Shown: positions 1-5,072, numbered from the stretch's first letter. The stretch is DNA of 5,121 bases from an uncultured Collinsella sp. (GCA_900547855.1 URIK01000125.1:1-5121); one strand, 5' to 3'. The notes: a model not told the origin generated them from the letters alone. Made by a program: numbers and translations.

Positions 1-40
1 CGACTAGTCGTCGGCAGCGTCAGATGTGTATAAGAGACAG
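1..40 (+). other. Nextera (Tn5) read-1 sequencing adapter, left end, not genomic
   Basis: Positions 8-40 are the standard 33-base Illumina Nextera read-1 transposase adapter, ending in the Tn5 mosaic end AGATGTGTATAAGAGACAG (22-40). Positions 1-7 (CGACTAG) are the last seven bases of an i5 index TCGACTAG, which from memory is Nextera XT S513. The same adapter and index appear in reverse complement at the right end. This is unremoved library sequence, so genomic DNA starts at 41. It also explains why the first gene has no beginning. Confidence 0.98.
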
Positions 41-200
41 GTACGATCCGCAGACGTCTGGTGGCCTGCTTATCGCGGCACCTGCTGCCGATGTTGATGA
101 GCTTGCGTGCCGTCTACATGCTGAAGGACGCATCGCCGCCGCCGTCGGTCGCGTGTGCGAGCCGGTGCCAGGTGGTCCTGCCGTTCGCGTTGTCCGTTAA
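41..200 (+). CDS. selD: Selenide, water dikinase (selenophosphate synthase) SelD, C-terminal fragment
   Basis: SelD makes selenophosphate from selenide and ATP in the cytosol. Selenophosphate is the selenium donor for selenocysteine, 2-selenouridine tRNA and selenium-dependent molybdenum enzymes. Only the last 52 codons are present, read from 42 and ending in TAA at 198-200. The reading frame opens with YDPQTSGGLLIAAP, which matches the very conserved DPQTSGGLL motif near the C-terminus of SelD and the related PurM/AIR synthase fold. It ends in a short Val/Arg-rich tail (AVRVVR) typical of the family end. The rest of the gene is missing because the library adapter interrupts it. It has no start codon and is short, so automatic calling misses it. 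The neighbours yedF, DUF3343 and a class V PLP enzyme are the usual selenium-gene partners and support the call. The stop lies 57 bases before yedF, so co-transcription is likely. Confidence 0.9.
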
Positions 201-257
201 CGACACGTTTATTGAGCTCTGTACCGTTCTAAAACGATTTATTCGAAAGGAAAAACT

Positions 258-884
258 ATGTCTACCAAAATTGAAGTCAATGCCATGGGCGATGCCTGCC
301 CGCTGCCCGTCGTCAAGACGCTCAAAGCCCTGAAGCAGCTCGATGGCGAGGGCGCCGTGGTGACCTCGGTCGATAACGAGACCGCCGTCAAGAACATCTC
401 CAAGATGGCGCAGGAGAAGGGCTGCACGGCCTCGGTCGAGAAGATCTCGGACGCCGAGTGGCACGTGACCGTGGCGACCTCTGGCGCCGTTGCCGTGGCC
501 GATCCCGAGCAGGATGGCGCTGCCTTCTGTGATGCCAGCGCCGGCAAGGGCAAACTCGTCATTTCCGTCTACACCGACTGCATGGGCCGTGGCGACGACG
601 AGCTGGGCCACAAGCTCATGAAGGCGTTTATCTTTGCCGTGACGCAGCAGGAGGAGCTGCCCGCGACCATGCTGTTCTACAACGGCGGCGCCAAGCTCAC
701 CGTCGAGGGCTCGCCGGTGCTCGATGACCTGAAGGGCCTGGCCGAGCAGGGCGTCGAGATCCTTACCTGCGGTACCTGCCTCGACCACTATGGCATTAAA
801 GACCAGCTTGCGGTGGGCGAGGTCACCAACATGTACGTGATCGTGGAGAAGATGGAGCAGGCCGTGCGCGTCGTGCGCCCGTAG
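258..884 (+). CDS. yedF: YedF-type sulfurtransferase-like selenium metabolism protein (TusA-like + DsrE-like domains)
   Basis: This is a 208-residue cytosolic protein with the two-domain layout of the selenium-linked YedF family. Residues 1-75 form a TusA/SirA-like domain with the CPLP motif at 14-17 (GDACPLPVVKTLKAL). Cys14 is the expected persulfide/selenopersulfide carrier. Residues 76-98 are an Ala/Gly/Asp-rich linker. Residues 99-207 form a DsrE/TusD-like domain with Cys108 and a CGTC pair at Cys171 and Cys174 in the family-typical GTCLDHYG context. Length matches the family, about 200 residues. The start at 258 is fixed by AAAGGA at 246-251, six bases upstream. In the 57 bases after selD I see no convincing promoter, so it probably shares the selD transcript. 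The inferred role is to accept sulfur or selenium from the PLP enzyme encoded downstream and pass it toward SelD or another acceptor. Family identity is strong, but the exact reaction is not experimentally settled for this family. Confidence 0.92.
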   Translation: MSTKIEVNAMGDACPLPVVKTLKALKQLDGEGAVVTSVDNETAVKNISKMAQEKGCTASVEKISDAEWHVTVATSGAVAVADPEQDGAAFCDASAGKGKLVISVYTDCMGRGDDELGHKLMKAFIFAVTQQEELPATMLFYNGGAKLTVEGSPVLDDLKGLAEQGVEILTCGTCLDHYGIKDQLAVGEVTNMYVIVEKMEQAVRVVRP

Positions 885-894
885 CGTATTGGTT

Positions 895-898
895 GGAG
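895..898 (+). promoter_or_regulatory. Ribosome binding site that fixes the DUF3343 start
   Basis: GGAG lies five bases before ATG 904. An in-frame TTG at 889 lies upstream of this site and has no comparable Shine-Dalgarno sequence, so 904 is preferred. Confidence 0.75.
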
Positions 899-903
899 TT
901 GCC

Positions 904-1155
904 ATGAGGGAGAAGCGCCCGGCGCTTGTCATCACGTTTCCCACCACGGCGGCCGCCATGGGCTGCGAGTCCCTGTGCATCGAGCGCGGCCTTCCCGGGC
1001 GAACGATTCCCGTGCCCGGGGAGGTCGCTGCTGGCTGCGGTCTGGCGTGGAAGGCGTTGCCTGCCGATGAGGAGTTGCTGCGTGGCGAACTCGCCGCGGC
1101 GGGCATTCCCACCGAGGGCTATACCGTGATTGATATGTGGGAGGTCGTGCGATGA
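904..1155 (+). CDS. DUF3343 family protein, putative Se/S carrier
   Basis: This is a small 83-residue soluble protein. It matches the DUF3343 (putative Se/S carrier-like) family in size, in its N-terminal beta strand (PALVITFPTTAAAM, residues 6-19), and in the central VPGEVAAGCGLAWK segment (37-50). There the CG at 45-46 corresponds to the conserved Cys of the family. Additional cysteines are at 21 and 25 (CESLC). The C-terminus (GYTVIDMWEVV) looks like a final strand. The gene starts 19 bases after the yedF stop, and its TGA overlaps the ATG of the next gene as ATGA, indicating translational coupling. Families of this type recur beside selD, yedF and class V PLP enzymes. A role in carrying selenium or sulfur on Cys45 is therefore inferred from context. 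No biochemical function is established to my knowledge. Confidence 0.85.
   Translation: MREKRPALVITFPTTAAAMGCESLCIERGLPGRTIPVPGEVAAGCGLAWKALPADEELLRGELAAAGIPTEGYTVIDMWEVVR
1139..1144 (+). promoter_or_regulatory. Ribosome binding site that fixes the class V PLP enzyme start
   Basis: GGGAGG lies seven bases before ATG 1152, inside the end of the DUF3343 gene. The upstream in-frame ATG at 1137 precedes the site and would add five residues (MGGRA) not expected in a family whose members begin MIYLDNAAT. Confidence 0.85.
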
Positions 1156-2291
1156 TCTACCTGGATAACGCGGCGACGACCATGCACAAGCCGCAGACGG
1201 TCATCGATGCCGTGACGCAGGCGATGTGCTCGCTCGGCAATGCCGGGCGCGGCGCCACGTCGGGTGCCCTCGATGCCGCTCGTACGATTCACGGTTGCCG
1301 TGCCAAGCTCGCGCGCTTTTTAGGTTGCCCGAGGGCGGACCATGTGTGCTTTACGTCCAACTCTACGGCGGCGCTCAACACCGCCATCTGTGGCGTGGTG
1401 CGCCCCGGCGACCGCGTGGTCACGACGGTGCTCGAGCATAACTCCGTGCTGCGTCCGCTCAACCGCCTGGCAGCGGAGCGGGGCGTGACAGTTGAGCATG
1501 CGGGCTGTGACGTAAATGGTGTGCTCGACTACGACGAACTCGAGCGGCTTGTCACGCCGGGTACGCGTGCCGTGGTGGTGACGCATGCCTCCAATGTGAC
1601 CGGCAACGCGGTCGACATTGCGCGCGTGGCGGCCATGGCCCATGCGGCTGGTGCGCTGGTGATCGTCGATGCCTCGCAGTCTGCCGGTACGGCGCGTGTC
1701 GATATGCAGACCATGGGCCTCGACATAGTGTGCTTTACCGGCCATAAGGGGCTCATGGGTCCGCAGGGGACCGGCGGCCTGGCCGTGGCGGAGGGCATTG
1801 ACGTGGCTCCGTGGGCCATGGGCGGCACGGGCGTGCACAGCTTCGACCCACTGCAGCCGCTTGAGTGGCCCACGCGCCTTGAGGCGGGCACGCTCAACGG
1901 CCACGGCATCGCGGGCCTTTCTGCCGGTCTCGACTTTATCGAGGCGCAAGGCGGGGTCGAGGCGATCGCGGCGCATGAGCGAGCGCTGGCTGATCGCTTT
2001 CTCGCTGGCGTGCGGGAAATCCCCGGCATTGCGCTCTACGGTGCGTTTGACCAGCCCGTGCGCTCGGCGATCGTCTCACTCAACGTGGGCGATATCGACT
2101 CTGCCGAGATCTCGGACGCGCTCATGCAAGGGTGGGGGATTGCGACGCGCCCCGGCGCCCATTGCGCTCCGCTCATGCACCGTGCGCTGGGGACCGAGCG
2201 TCAGGGCGTCGTTCGTTTCTCGTTTGGGTATTTCAATACGGACGAAGAAGTCGACACCGCGATTGGCGCTTTGCGCGATTTAGCCTGCTAA
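1152..2291 (+). CDS. Aminotransferase class V / cysteine desulfurase-like (possible selenocysteine lyase) PLP enzyme
   Basis: This is a 379-residue PLP-dependent enzyme that probably removes sulfur or selenium from cysteine or selenocysteine, giving alanine and an enzyme-bound persulfide or selenopersulfide. It starts directly at the first conserved strand, MIYLDNAATT. Visible active-site elements are EHNS with His96 (stacks on PLP), VDASQSAG with Asp173 and Gln176 (PLP ring contacts), GHKG with Lys199 (Schiff-base lysine), and RPGAHCAP with Arg333 (substrate carboxylate) and Cys338 (sulfur/selenium acceptor). All catalytic residues are therefore intact. It is shorter at the N-terminus than typical SufS (about 400 residues). 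This resembles the Enterococcus EF2568-type clade, which is found with selenium genes. It overlaps DUF3343 by four bases and is the last gene before a strong terminator. The superfamily is certain. The preference for cysteine versus selenocysteine is inferred from the operon only. Confidence 0.9.
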   Translation: MIYLDNAATTMHKPQTVIDAVTQAMCSLGNAGRGATSGALDAARTIHGCRAKLARFLGCPRADHVCFTSNSTAALNTAICGVVRPGDRVVTTVLEHNSVLRPLNRLAAERGVTVEHAGCDVNGVLDYDELERLVTPGTRAVVVTHASNVTGNAVDIARVAAMAHAAGALVIVDASQSAGTARVDMQTMGLDIVCFTGHKGLMGPQGTGGLAVAEGIDVAPWAMGGTGVHSFDPLQPLEWPTRLEAGTLNGHGIAGLSAGLDFIEAQGGVEAIAAHERALADRFLAGVREIPGIALYGAFDQPVRSAIVSLNVGDIDSAEISDALMQGWGIATRPGAHCAPLMHRALGTERQGVVRFSFGYFNTDEEVDTAIGALRDLAC

Positions 2292-2306
2292 AGCTGCTAG
2301 ACCGTT

Positions 2307-2312
2307 TATACT
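2307..2312 (+). promoter_or_regulatory. Possible -10 box (TATACT) for brnQ
   Basis: TATACT, one mismatch from consensus, lies just after the PLP-enzyme stop. Transcription would start near 2319, inside the left arm of the terminator hairpin, so the new transcript would lack a full terminator stem. No good -35 hexamer is seen 16-18 bases upstream (CCTGCT region), so the call is weak. Few other candidates exist, since only 19 bases separate the terminator from brnQ. Confidence 0.3.
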
Positions 2313-2314
2313 TG

Positions 2315-2348
2315 CGGGACGGGCCTTTTGCCCGTCCCGTTTTTGTTT
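2315..2348 (+). terminator. Intrinsic terminator ending the selenium operon
   Basis: A perfect 10-bp GC-rich stem (2315-2324 with 2330-2339; core GGGACGGGC/GCCCGTCCC) has a five-base CTTTT loop. It is followed by the T-rich tract TTTTTGTTT (2340-2348). It sits 23 bases after the stop of the class V PLP enzyme and separates the selenium operon from brnQ. Confidence 0.93.
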
Positions 2349-2354
2349 CGACCC

Positions 2355-2360
2355 GAAAGG
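2355..2360 (+). promoter_or_regulatory. Ribosome binding site that fixes the brnQ start
   Basis: GAAAGG lies seven bases before ATG 2368. The alternative in-frame GTG at 2362 would leave a one-base spacing and is rejected. Confidence 0.8.
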
Positions 2361-2367
2361 TGTGTCT

Positions 2368-3726
2368 ATGGCCTCATCCACGCCGCGCGGTCTGCGCTCC
2401 GACCATGTCGTCACCGTCGGCATCGCCCTATTCTCGATGCTCTTTGGCGCCGGCAACCTCATTATTCCGCCACTGCTGGCGCTGCAGGCAGGTTCTGCCA
2501 CGCCGGTCGCCATGCTCGGCTTTCTCATCGCCGCCATCGGCCTGCCCGTCATGGGCTTTATCGCCGTGGCGCTTGCCGGAACGGCGCGCGAGCTTGCCGG
2601 CCACGTGCACCCCAAGTTCGGTGAGTTCTTTGTCGCGGCGGTCTATTTAGCGATCGGCCCGTGCCTGGCCATTCCGCGTACGAGCTCCACGGCCTTCGAG
2701 ATGCTGGTGCCGCTGCTGCCCGAGGGCGTCTCGCTTGGCACGGCTCGCCTGGTGTTTGCCGTTGGCTTCTTTGTCGTCGCGTTTGCGCTCACGCTGCGCC
2801 CTGGCGTCATCACGCGCGTGCTCGGCCGCATTACGGGCCCCGCGCTCATTGCGCTCATCGTGCTGGTTGTGGGTGCCGCCGTGGTCTCGCCGTTGGGTCC
2901 CGCTGCCGCGCCGCAGGCTCCCTACAATGCCGGTGCTGCCGTGCAGGGCTTTTTGACCGGCTACCAGACCATGGACCTGCTTGCGTCGCTCGCCTTTGGC
3001 ATCATCATTGCCGAGACCATCCATGAGCTCGGCGTTACCGACGATAAGCGCGTGGCCTTCGAGATTTCGCGTTCGGGTGTGATCGCCGGCGTGCTCATGG
3101 CCATCATCTACTGCGGCCTAGCGCTTGCTGGTATGCAGCTCGGCACGGTTATGCCCGACGCCACCAACGGCGCCGCGATCCTTGCGCGTTCGGCGTCTTT
3201 GCACTTTGGCCTTGTCGGCACGGTCGTGGTCTTTGCGATCTTTTTCCTCGCCTGCATGAACGTGTGTATTGGCCTTATCAGCTGCTGTTCGCGTTACTTC
3301 TGCGAGACGTATGTGGTCGAAGGGGGAGCGGAGGCTTCCGAGGAGGCCATGCGCCGTCCCTTTGCGATGTTCGCCTTTGTGTTCGCGGCGTTTTCGTGCG
3401 TGCTCTCCAACGTGGGTCTCGACGTGATCCTTATGTTCTCGGTGCCTATGCTCAATGCCCTGTATCCCGTTGCCATTGTGCTGGTACTTATGGGCCTGGT
3501 GCACGGCTTTTGCGACGCGCATCCGCAGGTGTGGGTCTGGGTCGGCGGCGTTGTCGCGGTACAGAGCGTAATCACTTCGGTCCGCGATGCGTTCTTTGCT
3601 GGCGCGTGGCTGCCGTTCGATGCGTTGCCGCTGGCAGATATCGGCGCTGCGTGGGCGCCGGTTGCTGTGGTCGCGTTAGTGATTGGTCTGGTTCATAGCC
3701 AGTTTGTCGCACATTCGAGGAGCTAG
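2368..3726 (+). CDS. brnQ: Branched-chain amino acid transport system II carrier protein (LIVCS family)
   Basis: This is a 452-residue polytopic membrane protein that imports leucine, isoleucine and valine with a coupling cation (Na+ or H+). Family hallmarks are FGAGNLIIPP at 26-35, IGPCLAIPRTSSTAFE at 96-111 and GYQTMDLLASLAFG at 198-211. Roughly twelve hydrophobic segments can be followed, for example near 14-35, 45-70, 86-103, 126-143, 156-174, 199-216, 233-256, 279-307, 331-349, 353-380, 388-405 and 429-446. Length is normal for the family (about 430-450). The short N-terminus and the Arg/His-rich C-terminal tail are consistent with cytoplasmic ends. The gene stands alone between a terminator and a tRNA promoter, so it is probably its own transcription unit. 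Codon use and GC match the upstream operon. The closest substrate among Leu, Ile and Val cannot be told from sequence. Confidence 0.95.
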   Translation: MASSTPRGLRSDHVVTVGIALFSMLFGAGNLIIPPLLALQAGSATPVAMLGFLIAAIGLPVMGFIAVALAGTARELAGHVHPKFGEFFVAAVYLAIGPCLAIPRTSSTAFEMLVPLLPEGVSLGTARLVFAVGFFVVAFALTLRPGVITRVLGRITGPALIALIVLVVGAAVVSPLGPAAAPQAPYNAGAAVQGFLTGYQTMDLLASLAFGIIIAETIHELGVTDDKRVAFEISRSGVIAGVLMAIIYCGLALAGMQLGTVMPDATNGAAILARSASLHFGLVGTVVVFAIFFLACMNVCIGLISCCSRYFCETYVVEGGAEASEEAMRRPFAMFAFVFAAFSCVLSNVGLDVILMFSVPMLNALYPVAIVLVLMGLVHGFCDAHPQVWVWVGGVVAVQSVITSVRDAFFAGAWLPFDALPLADIGAAWAPVAVVALVIGLVHSQFVAHSRS

Positions 3727-3737
3727 GGTTTCTGCGC

Positions 3738-3766
3738 TTGCACAGGCGGGGAGTCTCCCCTATAAT
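3738..3766 (+). promoter_or_regulatory. Sigma-70-type promoter of the tRNA-Pro/tRNA-Gly operon
   Basis: A perfect TATAAT -10 box (3761-3766) is preceded, with a 17-base spacer, by a -35-like TTGCAC (3738-3743). The start would be near 3773, giving a leader of about 45 bases before tRNA-Pro. The leader contains a 5-bp hairpin (AAGGT 3788-3792 with ACCTT 3797-3801). The perfect -10 and ideal spacing suit a strongly expressed stable-RNA operon. The spacer itself is a palindrome, listed separately. Confidence 0.8.
3748..3760 (+). repeat. 13-bp palindrome filling the tRNA promoter spacer
   Basis: GGGGAGTCTCCCC is a perfect 6-bp inverted repeat around one central base, ending immediately before the TATAAT box. 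It could be a protein-binding site. As RNA read from brnQ it could be a small hairpin (5-bp stem, GTC loop) acting as a weak terminator for brnQ, which otherwise lacks one. The following bases TATAATTTCC are only moderately T-rich. Confidence 0.6.
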
Positions 3767-3817
3767 TTCCTTCGCTTTGGGACACGCAAGGTTTAGACCT
3801 TAGCTGCTCAACACCTT

Positions 3818-3894
3818 CGGGACGTGGCGCAGTTTGGTAGCGCGCCTGCTTTGGGAGCAGGATGTCGCAGGTTCAAATCCTGTCGTCCCGACCA
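3818..3894 (+). tRNA. tRNA-Pro(TGG)
   Basis: This is a complete 77-base cloverleaf. The acceptor stem is CGGGACG (3818-3824) with CGTCCCG (3884-3890), the D stem is GCGC/GCGC, and the anticodon stem is CCTGC/GCAGG. The loop TTTGGGA gives anticodon TGG at 3852-3854. The variable loop has five bases, and the T arm GCAGG-TTCAAAT-CCTGT has one wobble pair. CCA is encoded at 3892-3894. It reads proline codons, mainly CCA/CCG through wobble, and is the first gene of the two-tRNA transcript. Confidence 0.97.
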
Positions 3895-3900
3895 TATCTT

Positions 3901-3974
3901 GCGGGCGTAGTTCAATGGTAGAACCCCAGCCTTCCAAGCTGATGACGCGGGTTCGATTCCCGTCGCCCGCTCCA
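3901..3974 (+). tRNA. tRNA-Gly(TCC)
   Basis: This is a complete 74-base cloverleaf, six bases after tRNA-Pro. The acceptor stem is GCGGGCG (3901-3907) with CGCCCGC (3964-3970), the D stem is GTTC/GAAC, and the T arm GCGGG-TTCGATT-CCCGT has a G-T wobble closing pair. The anticodon loop CTTCCAA gives TCC at 3933-3935. The outermost pair of the anticodon stem (27-43) is a C-A mismatch (3926 with 3942), a mild oddity that does not suggest a pseudogene. The discriminator is T, and CCA is encoded at 3972-3974. It reads GGA/GGG glycine codons. Confidence 0.97.
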
Positions 3975-3985
3975 CAAGATAGCTT

Positions 3986-4022
3986 AACGGCTCTGATTCC
4001 TTCCGGGAATCAGAGCCGTTTT
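3986..4022 (+). terminator. Intrinsic terminator of the tRNA operon
   Basis: A perfect 15-bp stem (3986-4000 with 4006-4020; AACGGCTCTGATTCC on the left arm) has a five-base TTCCG loop and runs into TTTT (4019-4022). It begins 11 bases after the CCA of tRNA-Gly. The T tract is short, but the AACGG...CCGTT stem base gives A/U-flanked symmetry, so it might also act on the other strand. Confidence 0.88.
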
Positions 4023-4054
4023 CATATACATGCCGGGGACCTCCATCCCCTCCT

Positions 4055-4122
4055 AAGTTGCGGTGAAATAGTTCCTGATTAAGGCTTATTCGAGCTTTTC
4101 AGGAACTATTTCACCGCAACTT
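4055..4122. repeat. Long inverted repeat / hairpin with perfect 24-bp arms
   Basis: The left arm (4055-4078, starting AAGTTGCGGTGAAATAG) and right arm (4099-4122) are exact reverse complements over 24 bases, separated by 20 bases. The loop folds further: AAGGCT (4081-4086) pairs with AGCTTT (4093-4098) including one G-T, leaving a TATTCG tip and a two-base bulge. No T tract follows on either strand (TTTC on +, TTAGG on -), so it is not a typical intrinsic terminator. I see no flanking target duplication. It could be a palindromic interspersed element, a small MITE, a structured RNA or a boundary element. The structure is certain and the role unknown. Confidence 0.9.
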
Positions 4123-4133
4123 TCTGTAAGGGT

Positions 4134-4167
4134 GGTTTTAAGTGCCGCCGAGGGGCACTAATCAACC
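4134..4167 (+). repeat. Second, imperfect hairpin
   Basis: AGTGCC (4141-4146) pairs with GGCACT (4154-4159) across a seven-base loop. The stem can be extended by TT/AA and by GGTT (4134-4137) with AACC (4164-4167) around small bulges. It lies 11 bases after the 24-bp hairpin and has no T tract. Confidence 0.45.
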
Positions 4168-4182
4168 GTTTGCCGATATGTT

Positions 4183-4205
4183 TGACTCTGACTCATGACT
4201 CTGAC
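4183..4205 (+). repeat. Direct repeat of TGACTCTGAC, 13-base period
   Basis: TGACTCTGAC occurs at 4183-4192 and again at 4196-4205, separated by TCA. The intervening TCATGACTC (4193-4201) recurs inverted as GAGTCATGA at 4309-4317, over the start codon of the next gene. It could be a regulator site or simple local duplication. Confidence 0.5.
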
Positions 4206-4220
4206 CTGCCCCGTCAAGCT

Positions 4221-4255
4221 TTTGGTCAGTTCATGGCAAGGTCTGGCGGACCAAA
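4221..4255 (+). repeat. 7-bp inverted repeat upstream of the AbiEi-like gene
   Basis: TTTGGTC (4221-4227) and GACCAAA (4249-4255) are exact reverse complements with a 21-base loop. The loop also contains a GGTC (4240-4243) that could pair alternatively with GACC (4249-4252). It lies about 50 bases upstream of the start codon, in the probable leader or promoter region. Confidence 0.35.
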
Positions 4256-4306
4256 TATGGGATAGCGTAGTGTCATTCACTCCCCCTCGAGACCATGGGG
4301 TCGAAA

Positions 4307-5072
4307 ATGAGTCATGATAAACGCTGTTCCAAACCGCAAGTAGAGCTGTTCTTCCGGTTATTCGAGGCCCATCATGGCGGGCATCTGTTTGTAGCTACCA
4401 AAAAATGGGATGAACGCTGTGCCTACGCGCTCATGCAAAAAGAGATGATTATTCGACTCTACAACCATGTCTACGCTGATCCCGCGTATTGGAATGACCT
4501 CGGCGTCGAAGATCGCATCTTTCAATTGGCATCCGCTATTGCGGTCGTTGAACCGGATGCCGTGTTTTGTGGAGCAACGGCGGCACTGCTCTATGGCATC
4601 GGTTCTGCATATTCGCTTCTCGACAAGGTGCAAGTGCTGCTGCCGCGTTCCACCAGACGCGATATGTACGAATTCGTTGAATACCGACGCTGGCGGCCGG
4701 GCGACGTATGGCAGCTCGGCCCGTTTACGCTAACGGATCCATATCGCACGGTGGTCGACATCGCCCGAACGAGCGCCTTTCGATATGCACTAGGCTATGT
4801 CGACGGGCTGGCTCGTGAGTACGGTGTCGAGCGTGAAGAATTGCGTTCATATGCACAAGCGAACTGCCGTGGACTGCACGGCATCGCGCGTGCATTTGAC
4901 GTTTTTGAACACATGGATGGCAGATCGGATAACGGTGGAGAATCCGAAGCGCGGGCGGCAATGATTCTGGCGGGAGTTGCCGCTCCCGAACTTCAGGTTG
5001 AAATCACTCGACCGGGAAACGCCGGCTATTATTTGGCAGATTACGGCTGGCAAATGCCAAACGGCTCTTGGA
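4307..5072 (+). CDS. AbiEi-like / DUF559-type protein, C-terminus missing
   Basis: 255 residues are visible, ending at Trp255 (5069-5071) where library adapter begins. The layout resembles a common actinobacterial family. The N-terminal helical, winged-helix-like part covers about 11-57, followed by GATAALLYGI (89-98, family pattern SAA-LHG), LLPRSTRRD (111-119), LTDPYRTVVDIART (142-155, family pattern RT-LDLAR), ALGYVDGLAREYG (161-173) and GESEARAAMILAG (211-223). Then comes QVEI and an incomplete strand with Asp245, where a Vsr/DUF559-like nuclease fold would begin. The core catalytic residues lie in the missing part. Start 4307 is chosen because GGGG (4297-4300) lies six bases upstream. 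ATG 4295 has no Shine-Dalgarno sequence but remains possible. Three 60-base samples gave GC of 45, 55 and 60%, against about 70% upstream, which suggests accessory or acquired DNA. No toxin or AbiEii-like partner is visible, so a toxin-antitoxin or phage-defence role is only a possibility. Confidence 0.65.

Larger units (their letters stand above)
3975..4306. other. Structured noncoding region between tRNA-Gly and the AbiEi-like gene
   Basis: No credible gene is present in these 332 bases. In order it holds the tRNA terminator (3986-4022), a small GGGGA/TCCCC hairpin (4035-4039 with 4046-4050), the long 24-bp-stem hairpin (4055-4122), a second hairpin (4134-4167), a 10-bp direct repeat (4183-4205) and a 7-bp inverted repeat (4221-4255). 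I see no convincing promoter for the downstream gene. A TTGACT at 4182-4187 lacks a -10 partner at the right distance. Confidence 0.7.

Noticed and set aside
22..40. TATAAG as a promoter -10 box upstream of selD
   Set aside because: It belongs to the Tn5 mosaic end of the adapter, not to the genome.
61..333. A 90-codon open frame on the plus strand across the left end
   Set aside because: It overlaps the SelD C-terminal frame and the start of yedF in a different frame and has no family resemblance.
889..903. TTG start for DUF3343, five codons upstream of ATG 904
   Set aside because: The only good Shine-Dalgarno (895-898) lies between the TTG and the ATG, correctly spaced for the ATG.
114..1112. 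A 332-codon open frame on the minus strand
   Set aside because: It is the reverse-strand shadow of yedF and DUF3343 in high-GC DNA. Its His/Gly/Arg-rich translation has no recognisable domain, and both + strand genes have clear family motifs and ribosome binding sites.
3926..3942. tRNA-Gly pseudogene because of a C-A mismatch at pair 27-43
   Set aside because: All other stems, the anticodon, conserved T-loop bases and CCA are intact. A single mismatch at this stem end is tolerated.
3834..4082. An 82-codon open frame through the tRNA genes
   Set aside because: It is the well-known false translation of tRNA genes (GSNPVVP..., RVRFPSPAP). The DNA folds as two complete tRNAs.
4055..4122. Intrinsic terminator call for the long hairpin
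   Set aside because: Neither strand has a U-rich tract after the stem, and the tRNA operon already has a terminator at 3986-4022.
3975..4306. CRISPR array or insertion sequence ends
   Set aside because: There are no regularly spaced repeats with unique spacers, no transposase, and no target duplication flanking the inverted repeat.
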